Made by a program: the position numbers and the translations under genes
Assembly (NCBI GenBank): GCA_963630555.1
Contig: CAVGND010000028.1
Coordinates: 1 to 22,575 of the forward strand
Source of the DNA: CAVALG01 sp963630555
Lineage (GTDB): Bacteria > Bacillota > Clostridia > Oscillospirales > Acutalibacteraceae
DNA length: 22,575 nt
Reading direction: 5' to 3'
In this document: positions 1 to 8,388 of the stretch, in pieces
How positions within the stretch are numbered: position 1 is the first letter of the stretch
How the letters are laid out: the number at the start of each line of letters is the position of its first letter
Notes under the pieces: model-generated
Seen by the model: only the letters and a program-made list of their open reading frames with translations
Told to the model about the DNA's origin: nothing
Databases searched by the model: none

Positions 1-72
1 TCGGCTAACAGTTCCTACTGCCATGCCTGTAGTGGACTTTCACCACCAAGTTATTACGCGTGCCGAGCACAC
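1..72 (-). mobile_element. Group IIC intron, 5' end (partial, runs off window)
   Basis: Read on the minus strand from position 72, the sequence starts GTGTGCTCGGCA. It continues through GGTGAAAGTCC (about 45-35) and GTAGGAACTGTTAGCC (about 18-3). This is the 5' boundary and early domain I of a bacterial group IIC intron. The order and wording match what I recall of the Oceanobacillus iheyensis IIC ribozyme, which begins GUGUGCCCGGCA and carries a GGGUGAGAGUCC and AACAGUUAGCC stretch. Group IIC introns characteristically insert just 3' of rho-independent terminators, and this one starts 1-2 nt after the T-tract of the met operon terminator. The reverse transcriptase and domains II-VI would lie outside the window, so activity cannot be judged. 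Confidence 0.82.
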
Positions 73-73
73 C

Positions 74-114
74 AAAAATAAGCCGGTTGTTGGATTTTAT
101 TCAAACAACCGGCT
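74..114 (-). terminator. Rho-independent terminator of the metQNI operon
   Basis: The arms at 104-114 and 81-91 form an 11-bp perfect stem (AGCCGGTTGTT with AACAACCGGCT) around a 12-nt loop. On the minus strand the stem is followed by TATTTTT at 80-74. It lies 14 nt past the metI stop. The intron boundary at 72/73 directly abuts the T-tract. Confidence 0.93.
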
Positions 115-127
115 TTCACTTTATCAT

Positions 128-838
128 TTAATTTTTATTTTTTAATCTGCGGTCAATGCGCTGCGAAATGTGCGTGCCGACCGATTGAAATATCTGAACA
201 AGAATTATAAGCAGGATTACGGCAAGCAGCATTACAAGGTATTTATAACGGTAATATCCATAGTTTATGGCAATTTTACCGAGTCCGCCGCCGCCGATTA
301 TACCGCTCATAGCCGTGTAGCCCAAAATTGTGGTAAGGGCTATTGTAGCATTGGAAACAAAGGACGGCATTGCTTCGGGGATCATCACCTTTGTGATTAT
401 CTGAAACGGTGAAGCACCCATACTTTGAGCCATTTCTATGGTATTCGGATTAACTTCACGCAGGCTTGATTCGGCAAGACGCGCAACAAAGGGGAACGCC
501 GCAATTGTAAGCGGAACTATTGAAGCAACCGTTCCCACAGCCGTACCCACAATTACACGGGTAAGCGGAAATACAAGAATCATTAATATCAAAAACGGAA
601 CAGACCTTAAAAGGTTTATGATGACATCAAGCGTTCTCATAAGCCAGCGCGGCAGCGGAAGCACTCCGTTTTTTTCACCGGTTACCAAAAGTACGCCCAA
701 CGGCAATCCGATAACTACGGCAAGTGCGGTTGACAGCATCGTTACATAAATTGTTTCCCAAATTGCCAAAAGAAATTCGGATTTAAGTATAGCAACGGTT
801 TCGTTTACGGTTTCTGCCGAAAAGAAGTTACTGAACAT
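128..838 (-). CDS. metI: Methionine ABC transporter permease MetI
   Basis: Inner-membrane permease of the D/L-methionine importer (MetNIQ, MUT family). It forms the transmembrane channel that MetN energises and MetQ feeds. The 236-residue product has five or so hydrophobic helices. It also carries the binding-protein-dependent permease signature around EAMPSFVSNATIALTT, followed by GYTAMSGIIGGGGLG, which is typical of MetI. A longer frame opens at 922. I place the start at 838 because AGAGGAGG lies 8 nt upstream of that ATG, and because MFSNFFS matches where MetI proteins begin. The start overlaps the last 11 bases of metN, indicating translational coupling. The gene ends just before the operon terminator. 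Confidence 0.95.
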   Translation of the reverse strand: MFSNFFSAETVNETVAILKSEFLLAIWETIYVTMLSTALAVVIGLPLGVLLVTGEKNGVLPLPRWLMRTLDVIINLLRSVPFLILMILVFPLTRVIVGTAVGTVASIVPLTIAAFPFVARLAESSLREVNPNTIEMAQSMGASPFQIITKVMIPEAMPSFVSNATIALTTILGYTAMSGIIGGGGLGKIAINYGYYRYKYLVMLLAVILLIILVQIFQSVGTHISQRIDRRLKNKN

Positions 839-1844
839 CGCGGGATACCTCCTCTGCATAAACATCGGCTGAACGCTTAAGAAATTCAACAACGCGGTCG
901 GCATATCCGATTTTATTTTCAACGCTTAATAACATTGAGCCATATGCCCTTCCGCCTATAGTTTTAGTTGAAGCAAATGCAATGTTCGCCTCTATACCTA
1001 TATCGGTTGCCATTTTGGCAATAAGCGGTCGGTCGGCGGCGTCCGCCCCGTTGAACACAACACGGATAAATCTTGCATTCTTATTGTAAGCAGCAAGATT
1101 TTCGGGATTTCCTTCGGGAAATACGAGCCGCTTTGCGGCAAGTGATTTCGGGCGGGAAAAAACTTCGCTCACGCTGCCGCTTTCGGCAACGCTGCCGTGA
1201 TCAAGTATTGCAACATTTTTGCACACAGCCTCAACCACGCTCATTTGATGGGTTATTATAACAACGGTTATACCCGTTTCCTCGTTTATTTTACGGATAA
1301 GTTCAAGTATGGAATTTGTCGTGTTGGGATCCAGTGCGCTTGTAGCCTCATCACATAACAGCACTTTGGGGTTTGTTGCAAGAGCACGTGCTATTGCAAC
1401 ACGCTGTTGCTGACCGCCCGAAAGTTGAGCCGGATACGATTTTGCCTTGTTTTTAAGCCCTACGATTTCTAATAATTCAAAGGCGCGCTGCTTGGCATCC
1501 GCCTTCGGCATGCCTGCAAGTTCAAGCGGAAAGCAGACGTTTTTAAGGCAATTTTTCTGCATAAGCAAATTAAAGCCCTGGAATATCATTGTAATATCCC
1601 TACGGGCTGCACGCAGTTCTTTTTCAGAAAGCAGGCATAAATCTTTTCCGTCAACTTCCACGCTTCCCGAAGTAGGCCTTTCCAGCATATTGATACATCG
1701 GACGAGGGTGCTTTTCCCTGCACCGCTCATCCCGATTATACCGAAAATATCTCCGTCCTTAACGGACAGCGACACATCTTTAAGTGCGTCTATGTCGCCG
1801 TCCGCCGTGGTAAAAGTTTTTGTAAGTTCTTTTATTTCTATCAT
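828..1844 (-). CDS. metN: Methionine ABC transporter ATP-binding protein MetN
   Basis: Cytoplasmic ATPase of the methionine importer, 338 residues, the usual MetN length. Visible motifs are Walker A GMSGAGKST (38-46), Q-loop Gln89, signature LSGGQQQR (141-148), Walker B VLLCDE (161-166) and the switch His199. The region from about 255 to the end is the C-terminal NIL/ACT-like regulatory domain, which in E. coli MetN binds methionine and causes transinhibition. The gene lies 6 nt downstream of metQ and overlaps metI by 11 nt, so the three genes form one operon. No key residue is missing. Confidence 0.97.
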   Translation of the reverse strand: MIEIKELTKTFTTADGDIDALKDVSLSVKDGDIFGIIGMSGAGKSTLVRCINMLERPTSGSVEVDGKDLCLLSEKELRAARRDITMIFQGFNLLMQKNCLKNVCFPLELAGMPKADAKQRAFELLEIVGLKNKAKSYPAQLSGGQQQRVAIARALATNPKVLLCDEATSALDPNTTNSILELIRKINEETGITVVIITHQMSVVEAVCKNVAILDHGSVAESGSVSEVFSRPKSLAAKRLVFPEGNPENLAAYNKNARFIRVVFNGADAADRPLIAKMATDIGIEANIAFASTKTIGGRAYGSMLLSVENKIGYADRVVEFLKRSADVYAEEVSRDVQ

Positions 1845-1850
1845 AGTCGA

Positions 1851-2726
1851 TTATTTGGATTTCTTTATAGCGTCAAGGCTTGTTTGTTTGCCGCCGTAAA
1901 TCCCGAGCGGCTCAACATGTATGGCAGCTACCGAAACAATATGAGTGCCTTTTTCTTTGTTGAAGTCGTCAAGATACGGCTTGTGCTGGAAGTAGTTTGC
2001 CAGAACCGTACCGTCTTCAACAACTTCATTCGGAACAACATAGTCGGTGTACTCTTTAATATCAAGGGTGATATCTTTTTTCTTTAATATATCCTTTGCA
2101 ACTGCCAAAATTTCGGCATGAGGTGTCGGCGAAGCGGCAACGGATATTGTTTTGCCGGCAAGTTTTGAATAATCTACGGAACTGTCATAACCGTCGGTAG
2201 TTTTATCAACAGTCGAAACAACGGCACCGTTGTATTTATCAGTGATAAAATCGGCTACCTCTTTACTTTCAAGTGCTGCAACCAACGCCTTTACAAGTTC
2301 GTTATCATCATTGCCTTCTTTAACGGCGATGATATTGGAATAAGCAGAAGACGAGCCTTCAAGTGCCAAAGCGTCTTTAGACGGGTCAAGGTCGGCGGAA
2401 ATAGCATAGTTTGAGTTTATAACCGCATAGTCAACATCTTTTTTAACATTGGGCAACTGAGCAGCCTCAACCTCTTTGAACTCAATATTATAAGGGTTGT
2501 CTTTAATATCAAGAACGGTTGCGGTAATTCCTGCGCCGTCTTTAAGTGTTATAAGGCCCTGATCCTGCAATAAAAGCAAAGCCCTTGCTTCATTTGTTGT
2601 ATCATTAGGGATGGCGATTTGAATTTTACTGCTGCTTCCGCAAGCGGAGAGTGAAAAAACGGTTGCGAGTGCCAATATGGCTGATATTACAATTGAAATT
2701 ACTTTTTTTGAAATTACTTTTTTCAT
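1851..2726 (-). CDS. metQ: Methionine-binding lipoprotein MetQ (NlpA family)
   Basis: Substrate-binding lipoprotein of the methionine ABC importer, 291 residues. The N-terminus is a lipoprotein signal: positive MKKVISKKV, a hydrophobic core, then lipobox LSAC with Cys29 as the lipidation site. The mature part has NlpA features, including IAIPNDTTNEARALLLLQDQGLI, the DYAVINSNYA stretch and the late HKPYLDDFNKEKG segment. The ribosome binding site is AAAGGTG about 9 nt before the ATG. It is the first structural gene of the operon, preceded by a roughly 190-nt leader that holds a 29-codon ORF. Affinity for methionine rather than another NlpA ligand is inferred from its linkage to metN with a NIL domain. 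Confidence 0.94.
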   Translation of the reverse strand: MKKVISKKVISIVISAILALATVFSLSACGSSSKIQIAIPNDTTNEARALLLLQDQGLITLKDGAGITATVLDIKDNPYNIEFKEVEAAQLPNVKKDVDYAVINSNYAISADLDPSKDALALEGSSSAYSNIIAVKEGNDDNELVKALVAALESKEVADFITDKYNGAVVSTVDKTTDGYDSSVDYSKLAGKTISVAASPTPHAEILAVAKDILKKKDITLDIKEYTDYVVPNEVVEDGTVLANYFQHKPYLDDFNKEKGTHIVSVAAIHVEPLGIYGGKQTSLDAIKKSK

Positions 2727-2781
2727 AACAGTGTTTCACCTTTCATTTTACATAAAATTAAAAATTTTGTTTAATCGAATT

Positions 2782-2871
2782 CTAACAGGTGGTACACATT
2801 CGCCCGAAACGGAAATTAGCCCGAACGAGCCTTTCAAAGTAATACTTAACGATATGTAATTGTATTTTCAT
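2782..2871 (-). CDS. Putative 29-residue leader peptide upstream of metQ
   Basis: Between the promoter and metQ is a short ORF with the strongest ribosome binding site in the leader: GGGGAGG, 7 nt before ATG at 2871. The 29-residue product begins MKIQLHIVK and is basic and aromatic in the middle. It ends GRMCTTC before TAG, so it has an internal Met followed by two Cys in its last five codons. It stops 55 nt before the metQ start. I recognise no family. The context suggests a cis-acting leader whose translation senses Met or Cys charging. However, I see no clear terminator/antiterminator pair after it. A free-standing small protein is the alternative. Confidence 0.55.
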   Translation of the reverse strand: MKIQLHIVKYYFERLVRANFRFGRMCTTC

Positions 2872-2921
2872 ATAATTACCTCCCCTTTTTCAGGTCCGTG
2901 ACCTTTACTAAGGTTGTCGGT

Positions 2922-2951
2922 ATAATAACACACCATAACCTACCGTGTCAA
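2922..2951 (-). promoter_or_regulatory. Sigma-A promoter of the metQNI operon
   Basis: Minus-strand TTGACA (2951-2946), an 18-bp spacer, and TATTAT (2927-2922). The predicted transcript start is near 2914. The short hairpin ACCTT-agta-AAGGT follows, then the GGGGAGG of the leader ORF. No SAM-I (S-box) core such as the GAUGAAGCC region is visible in this leader. Confidence 0.75.
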
Positions 2952-3024
2952 TAGGAAATTAGGCAATTTAATATTTTTGTTATTACACGACAAAATACAA
3001 GTCAAAATATTTATTTTTTTATGC

Positions 3025-3044
3025 ACAAATTACGGCTAATTTGT
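3025..3044 (-). terminator. Hairpin directly after the ECF S-component gene
   Basis: A perfect 8-bp inverted repeat (ACAAATTA, CGGC loop, TAATTTGT) begins at the base after the stop codon of the upstream minus-strand gene. The following minus-strand bases are GCATAAAAAAATAAATATTTTG, so the T-rich stretch is delayed. It may be a weak terminator or only a 3' end stabiliser. Confidence 0.3.
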
Positions 3045-3644
3045 CTATACGTGCCGAAACGCCTTGACTATCCTGACAATTGCAGAAGACAGCAGCATAT
3101 TAACCGTAAACTCTATTAAAAAATTCACACCGATAAGGCCCGTAAAAGCGTAATATATAACTCCCGAACCGCCTGCCCATTTTTCAAGAACAGGTTTGTA
3201 GAACAAAAACATTGCCGTAAGGAAAATACCGGTATTCACAACAGGCGCAGTCGCGGCGGCAAGCAAGGTTCTTAAATACAAGCTGCGGTTTTTAAGCAGG
3301 GTTGCAACACAACCTGCAGCCAATCCGCAAAGCGTTGCTTTAACTAAACAAAGCAGAATTGTAATAACAGGTCGTACCGAAAACAGGACGGCGGCGCCTT
3401 TATCAAGCCCCGTTACCGTTCCGATAATTGTAATTACGCCGAACGCCGCACCTACTGCCGCACTGAATTTTGCGCCGTAAAGAACAGCGGAAACCACTAT
3501 CGGTACAAGAACGAGCGACAACGAAAAATTGCCCAAAGAGATGAAATAACTCAACATTTGCAATACCGCGGTTATTGCAACAAATAACCCGAGCGATACT
3601 GCATTTTTTGCCGCTGCCGAGCCTGTTGCCGATTTTTTTGACAT
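3045..3644 (-). CDS. ECF transporter S component, probably pantothenate (PanT-like)
   Basis: Integral membrane protein of 199 residues with about six hydrophobic segments and a polar MSKKSATGSAAAKN start. It resembles substrate-specific S subunits of energy-coupling-factor transporters (ECF_trnsprt family). These recruit a shared EcfA-A'-T module encoded elsewhere to import vitamins. The ORF is open to 3716, but I choose the ATG at 3644 because AGGAGG sits 8 nt before it. The upstream extension is not hydrophobic or conserved-looking. The gene is directly downstream of coaX, 155 nt away and on the same strand. I infer from this that the substrate is pantothenate. The family is well supported and the substrate is a guess from context. 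Confidence 0.78.
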   Translation of the reverse strand: MSKKSATGSAAAKNAVSLGLFVAITAVLQMLSYFISLGNFSLSLVLVPIVVSAVLYGAKFSAAVGAAFGVITIIGTVTGLDKGAAVLFSVRPVITILLCLVKATLCGLAAGCVATLLKNRSLYLRTLLAAATAPVVNTGIFLTAMFLFYKPVLEKWAGGSGVIYYAFTGLIGVNFLIEFTVNMLLSSAIVRIVKAFRHV

Positions 3645-3765
3645 TTTACATTCCTCCTGCTGCTGTTCCGCAAAGTCAAAACCGGATACAGCGCAAATTA
3701 TTTTTTGCACGTTCAAATCCGAACGCAGATTATGTTAAAGCGCCGCTTTGCGGCTGCCTTACATA

Positions 3766-3793
3766 TTTATATTACTGCATACAATTACATCAA
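3766..3793 (-). promoter_or_regulatory. Possible promoter for the ECF S-component gene
   Basis: Minus-strand TTGATG (3793-3788), a 16-bp spacer, and TATAAA (3771-3766), located just after the coaX stop. The leader that follows contains the small hairpin GCCGCaaaGCGGC. It may be a secondary promoter, since cotranscription from the coaX promoter is equally possible. Confidence 0.4.
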
Positions 3794-3799
3794 ATTTAT

Positions 3800-4570
3800 T
3801 CAGCCGCGCCTGTTTTTTTCATATATTGTTTTCATACCGCTTAAAAGCAGGTCATCATCAACAATTATTTTATGGCGGCAATTTTTTATAACCTCACGGG
3901 CAAGCCCACCTGTTGCTACAGCGGTGCACTCCTCACCCATTTCGGTGTTCACCCGGTCAATCATACCGTCAATCATTGCGGCAGCACCGATAACAACACC
4001 CGAACACATACAATCGACCGTATTGGTGCCTATAACGCTCGACGGGGTTTTTAAATCTATCATAGGCAATTGAGCCGTGTTTCCCGTAAGGGCGTTAAGC
4101 GACAGTTTAATCCCTGCGGCAATCGCACCGCCCAGGAATTCACGGTTTTTACCCACAACGCTTACCGTAGTAGCAGTGCCCATATCTATAATTACGGCAG
4201 GAAGCGTATATTTCCCGATAACGCCTACCGCGCCTGCGGCAAGGTCGGCACCGAGTTGAGCAGGATCGTCAATTTTAATATTAAGCCCCGTTTTAACCCC
4301 GGGCGCCAACACAAATGCATCAATTCCGCAGAGTTTTTTAAGTGCCGCTGCAAGTGACGACTGAACCGTAGGCACGACCGAGCAAACGGCGGCATCGGAT
4401 ATACTGCGGTAATCGAACCCGTTTATATCCAGAATATCGCGTATTTCCAAAGCGTATTGGTCAGCGGTTCTTCTTACATCGGTTGCAAGGCGGACGGTGA
4501 ACGCCAATTCGTCGCCGTCGTAGACCCCCATTGTAATATTAGTATTACCGATATCGGTTACCAATAGCAT
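3800..4570 (-). CDS. coaX: Type III pantothenate kinase CoaX
   Basis: Cytoplasmic enzyme phosphorylating pantothenate to 4'-phosphopantothenate, the first step of coenzyme A synthesis. It belongs to the acetate-and-sugar-kinase fold. From the ATG at 4570 the product is 256 residues, the normal CoaX length. The phosphate-binding DIGNTN is at residues 6-11, GADL at 107-110 and the IIDMGTATT segment at about 127-135. A glycine-rich GGAIAAGIKLS and a C-terminal ATGGLA (219-224) follow. The frame stays open to 4621, but the ATG at 4570 has GGGGGA just upstream and places DIGNTN correctly. Type III enzymes are usually insensitive to CoA feedback. The following ECF S component makes a coherent vitamin B5 pair. 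Confidence 0.95.
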   Translation of the reverse strand: MLLVTDIGNTNITMGVYDGDELAFTVRLATDVRRTADQYALEIRDILDINGFDYRSISDAAVCSVVPTVQSSLAAALKKLCGIDAFVLAPGVKTGLNIKIDDPAQLGADLAAGAVGVIGKYTLPAVIIDMGTATTVSVVGKNREFLGGAIAAGIKLSLNALTGNTAQLPMIDLKTPSSVIGTNTVDCMCSGVVIGAAAMIDGMIDRVNTEMGEECTAVATGGLAREVIKNCRHKIIVDDDLLLSGMKTIYEKNRRG

Positions 4571-4603
4571 AAAAATCCCCCATACGGAAAACAATTTGCT
4601 TAA

Positions 4604-4632
4604 ATTATACCCCAAAAACACCGTTTGGTCAA
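4604..4632 (-). promoter_or_regulatory. Sigma-A promoter of coaX
   Basis: Minus-strand TTGACC (4632-4627), a 17-bp spacer, and TATAAT (4609-4604). This gives a short leader of about 25 nt before the coaX ATG. It is back-to-back with the nifJ promoter, so 4571-4817 is a divergent control region. Confidence 0.8.
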
Positions 4633-4679
4633 GGAAAAATAACTTCGGCGAAAAATTGCACTTTTTGCATTATTATCTA

Positions 4680-4708
4680 TTTACATTTAAAATAAAAAGT
4701 GCTAAAAT
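4680..4708 (+). promoter_or_regulatory. Promoter of nifJ
   Basis: TTTACA (4680-4685), a 17-bp spacer, and TAAAAT (4703-4708), followed by a leader of about 100 nt. The leader contains GGCAA...TTTGCC (4732-4751), a small hairpin. AAGGAGG (4803-4809) is the ribosome binding site. I see no known riboswitch or Rex-type TTGTGA..TCACAA operator. Confidence 0.65.
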
Positions 4709-4817
4709 AATGTATAAGCGTGGCAATGTGTAAACTTTGCCGCTGTAAAAGGAATATCGTTTTACCGATAAATCCGTTTTTTGCTATTCTTTTTAAAATA
4801 CAAGGAGGAAACTACCA

Positions 4818-7800
4818 ATGGCAAGAAAAATGAAAACCATGGACGGTAACAACGCTGCCGCATATGTTTCATATGCGTTTACAGAAGTTGCCGGTATTTA
4901 CCCGATAACGCCGTCCAGCCCTATGGCAGACTATGTTGATCAGTGGTCGGCACAGGGACTTAAAAACATTTTCGGTTCAACCGTTAAGGTTTCGGAAATG
5001 CAATCAGAAGCAGGCGCGGCGGGTACCGTTCACGGTTCGCTTGCAGCGGGTGCACTTACAACAACTTACACCGCTTCACAGGGATTACTTCTTATGATCC
5101 CGAATATGTACAAAATAGCCGGTGAACTTCTTCCCGCGGTTTTCCATGTTTCGGCCCGCTGTGTTGCAAGCCATGCACTTAATATTTTCGGTGATCATTC
5201 GGATGTTTACGCATGCCGCCAGACAGGATTTGCGATGCTTGCGGAAACCAACCCGCAGGAGGTTATGGATCTTGCCGCAGTTGCTCACCTTTCAACAATA
5301 GAAAGCCGCGTTCCTTTCATTAACTTCTTTGACGGATTCCGCACTTCACACGAAATACAGAAAATCGCGGTTTGGGATTATGCCGACCTTAAAGAAATGT
5401 GCAATATGGACGCTGTTGACGCATTCCGTAAACGCGCCCTCAATCCCGAGCATCCGGTTATGAGAGGTTCGCACGAAAACGGCGACATCTTCTTCCAGCA
5501 CCGTGAGGCTTGCAACAAATATTACGACGCCGTTCCGGGCATTGTTGAAAAATATATGGACAAGGTTAATGCCAAACTCGGAACCGATTACAAACTCTTT
5601 AACTATTACGGCGCACCTGATGCTGACCGTGTAATTGTAGCCATGGGCTCAATTTGCGATGTTGCCGAAGAAGTTATTGACTATCTCACCGCAAAGGGTG
5701 AAAAGGTCGGTCTTGTTAAAGTAAGACTTTACCGTCCGTTCTCGCCTGAAAAACTTGCCGAAGCAATTCCTGCAACCGCTAAGAAAATTGCCGTTCTTGA
5801 CAGGACTAAAGAGCCCGGCTCACTCGGTGAACCGCTTTACCTCGATGTAGTAACCTCACTTGCCAAAACAGGTAAACAGGCTACCGTAATCGGCGGCAGA
5901 TACGGCCTCGGCTCAAAAGACACACCGCCTTCAAGCGTATTTGCAGTATACAAAGAACTTGAAAAAGACGCTCCGCTTTCTCAGTTCACAATCGGTATTG
6001 ATGATGATGTAACTCACCTCTCACTTCCCGAAGAAGTATCGCCGAACACTGCGGCTGAAGGTACTACGGAATGTAAATTCTGGGGTCTCGGCGGTGACGG
6101 TACGGTTGGCGCAAACAAAGACTCCATTAAGATTATAGGCGACCATACCGATAAGTATGTTCAGGCTTACTTCCAGTATGACTCGAAGAAAACCGGCGGT
6201 GTTACAATTTCTCATCTCCGTTTCGGCGACAAGCCCATAAAGAGCCCCTACTATATTAATAAGGCCGACTTTGTTGCCTGCCACAACCCGTCATATATCA
6301 CTAAGGGTTACAAGATGGTAAACGACGTAAAACCGGGCGGTGTATTCCTTGTAAACTGCCAATGGACACCCGAGGAACTTGCTCACCATATGAACGCCGA
6401 AACAAAGCGTTACATTGCCAAGAACAATGTCAAACTTTACACAATCAACGCTATTGACCTGGCTTCTAAAATCGGGCTCGGCAAACGCACAAGCACTGTT
6501 TTGCAGTCTGCGTTCTTTGCGCTTGCAAATGTTCTTCCGTCGGCTGATGCTATCAATTATATGAAAGAAAAAGCCACCCTTAAATTCAGCAAAAAGGGTC
6601 AGGATATCGTTGATATGAACCACAAAGCCATCGACGCAGGCGCAACCGCATTTATTAAGATCGATGTTCCCGCCGATTGGGCAGACGCTGTTGACGAAGC
6701 CAAATCAGTTACCGAAAACGGCCCCGCAAAACTTGTTAAAATGGTTGACGATATTATGAAACCGGTTTCCAAAATGGACGGAGATTCACTCCCCGTTTCG
6801 GCATTTGTAGACCATGTTGACGGCACATTTGAGCAGGGTGCTTCGGCTTACGAAAAACGCGGCGTTGCAGTCATGGTACCCGAATGGGATCCCGCTACCT
6901 GCGCTCAGTGTAATAAATGTGCATTCGTTTGCCCGCACGCAACTATCCGTCCTTTTGCAATGACAGAAGAAGAAGCAAAGAACGCACCCGAAAACACCAA
7001 ATTCGGTACAAAGCCGATATTCAAAACATCTTACAAATATAGTCTTGCCGTTTCACCGCTTGACTGTATGGGCTGCGGAGTTTGTATCGGCGTTTGCCCG
7101 ACCAATTCGCTTAAAATGGTTGCTTCGGAATCACAGTTGGCTGAACAGGATGTATTTGATTACTGTGTAGCCAATGTTGCCGAAAAAGATGACATCAGCC
7201 CGGCGCTTAACGTCATCACAAGCCAGTACAAGCAGCCGTTGCTTGAGTTCTCGGGCTCCTGCGCAGGATGTGCCGAAACCTCATACGCACGTCTTATCAC
7301 ACAGGTTTGCGGCGACAGAATGTATATTTCCAACGCTACGGGCTGTTCTTCAATCTGGGGCGGTCCCGCCGCAACATCACCGTACACCGTTAACAAAGAG
7401 GGCCACGGTCCTGCTTGGGCTAACTCACTGTTTGAGGATAACGCCGAGCACGGCTTTGGTATGTACCTCGGTCAGAAAGCTATCCGTAACAGCCTTATTG
7501 AAAAGATTGAAAAAATTGCCGACAGCGGTGCTCCCGAATCAATAAAGGCAGCCGCCAAAGCATACCTTGACACCGTAAATGACGGAAAGACAAACGGTGC
7601 AGCCGCTAAAGCGCTTGTTGCCGCTGTTGAAAAAGACGGTTCAAAGGATTGCGAAACCTGCAAAGAAATCCTTTCAAAGAAAGAATACCTCTCTAAGAAA
7701 TCCGTTTGGATCTTCGGCGGTGACGGTTGGGCATACGATATCGGCTTCGGCGGTGTTGACCATGTTCTGGCTTCGGGCGAAGATGTGAACATTATGGTAT

Positions 7801-8360
7801 TTGATACCGAGGTTTACTCCAACACCGGCGGTCAGGCTTCAAAGGCTTCACAGATCGGTCAGGTTGCACAGTTTGCCGCAGCAGGTAAAGCAATCGCCAA
7901 GAAGAGCCTTGCCGAAATCGCAATGTCTTACGGCTATGTATATGTAGCACAGATCGCAATGGGTGCAGACCAGAATCAGACCCTTAAAGCAATAGCCGAG
8001 GCTGAGGCTTATCCGGGCCCGTCGCTTATAATCGGTTACGCTCCCTGTGAAATGCACAGCATTAAGGGCGGTATGGTCAACTGCCAGACCGAAATGAAGA
8101 AGGCTGTTGACTGCGGATATTGGGATATGTTCCGTTTCAACCCGGCAAACAAAGCGCTCGGTAAGAATCCGCTTACAATCGACTCTAAACCGGGTACCGC
8201 AAGTTACCGTGACTTCATTATGGGCGAAGCCCGTTATTCATCGCTTACCCGTTCCTTCCCCGAACGTGCCGATTATCTGTTTAACAAGGCAGAAGACAAC
8301 GCTAAGGCAAGAAGAACACATCTTGAAAGACTTGTTGAATTGTACAAGCCCGAAGATTAA
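4818..8360 (+). CDS. nifJ: Pyruvate:ferredoxin (flavodoxin) oxidoreductase, single chain
   Basis: Converts pyruvate plus CoA to acetyl-CoA, CO2 and reduced ferredoxin or flavodoxin. It is the central pyruvate-oxidising enzyme of clostridial fermentation. The 1180 residues match the homodimeric single-chain form. The N-terminal pyruvate-binding domain carries YPITPSSPMAD (28-38), followed by the CoA/swivel domains. The ferredoxin-like domain has two 4Fe-4S motifs: C695-C698-C701...C705 and C750-C753-C756...C760. The proximal-cluster motif CAGC follows at 815-818. The TPP domain has GDGWAYDIG from 968 and a downstream DTEVYSNTGGQ. Codon use is strongly biased to abundant codons, consistent with high expression. 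The gene is monocistronic with its own promoter and terminator. Confidence 0.98.
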   Translation: MARKMKTMDGNNAAAYVSYAFTEVAGIYPITPSSPMADYVDQWSAQGLKNIFGSTVKVSEMQSEAGAAGTVHGSLAAGALTTTYTASQGLLLMIPNMYKIAGELLPAVFHVSARCVASHALNIFGDHSDVYACRQTGFAMLAETNPQEVMDLAAVAHLSTIESRVPFINFFDGFRTSHEIQKIAVWDYADLKEMCNMDAVDAFRKRALNPEHPVMRGSHENGDIFFQHREACNKYYDAVPGIVEKYMDKVNAKLGTDYKLFNYYGAPDADRVIVAMGSICDVAEEVIDYLTAKGEKVGLVKVRLYRPFSPEKLAEAIPATAKKIAVLDRTKEPGSLGEPLYLDVVTSLAKTGKQATVIGGRYGLGSKDTPPSSVFAVYKELEKDAPLSQFTIGIDDDVTHLSLPEEVSPNTAAEGTTECKFWGLGGDGTVGANKDSIKIIGDHTDKYVQAYFQYDSKKTGGVTISHLRFGDKPIKSPYYINKADFVACHNPSYITKGYKMVNDVKPGGVFLVNCQWTPEELAHHMNAETKRYIAKNNVKLYTINAIDLASKIGLGKRTSTVLQSAFFALANVLPSADAINYMKEKATLKFSKKGQDIVDMNHKAIDAGATAFIKIDVPADWADAVDEAKSVTENGPAKLVKMVDDIMKPVSKMDGDSLPVSAFVDHVDGTFEQGASAYEKRGVAVMVPEWDPATCAQCNKCAFVCPHATIRPFAMTEEEAKNAPENTKFGTKPIFKTSYKYSLAVSPLDCMGCGVCIGVCPTNSLKMVASESQLAEQDVFDYCVANVAEKDDISPALNVITSQYKQPLLEFSGSCAGCAETSYARLITQVCGDRMYISNATGCSSIWGGPAATSPYTVNKEGHGPAWANSLFEDNAEHGFGMYLGQKAIRNSLIEKIEKIADSGAPESIKAAAKAYLDTVNDGKTNGAAAKALVAAVEKDGSKDCETCKEILSKKEYLSKKSVWIFGGDGWAYDIGFGGVDHVLASGEDVNIMVFDTEVYSNTGGQASKASQIGQVAQFAAAGKAIAKKSLAEIAMSYGYVYVAQIAMGADQNQTLKAIAEAEAYPGPSLIIGYAPCEMHSIKGGMVNCQTEMKKAVDCGYWDMFRFNPANKALGKNPLTIDSKPGTASYRDFIMGEARYSSLTRSFPERADYLFNKAEDNAKARRTHLERLVELYKPED

Positions 8361-8388
8361 TTAGCGATACTGCTTTAATAAATGAATA

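Noticed and set aside
2677..2859. Plus-strand 60-residue frame and an AGGTGGTACA stretch resembling a T-box antiterminator
   Set aside because: No plus-strand gene follows, and the T-box-like bases are simply the complement of the end of the leader ORF; no specifier loop or stem I is seen.
2782..2914. SAM riboswitch ahead of metQ
   Set aside because: I looked for the S-box core and found none; the leader is dominated by a short ORF instead.
7174..7545. Plus-strand frame of 123 residues inside nifJ
   Set aside because: It is an out-of-frame shadow of nifJ, whose own frame carries all cofactor motifs.
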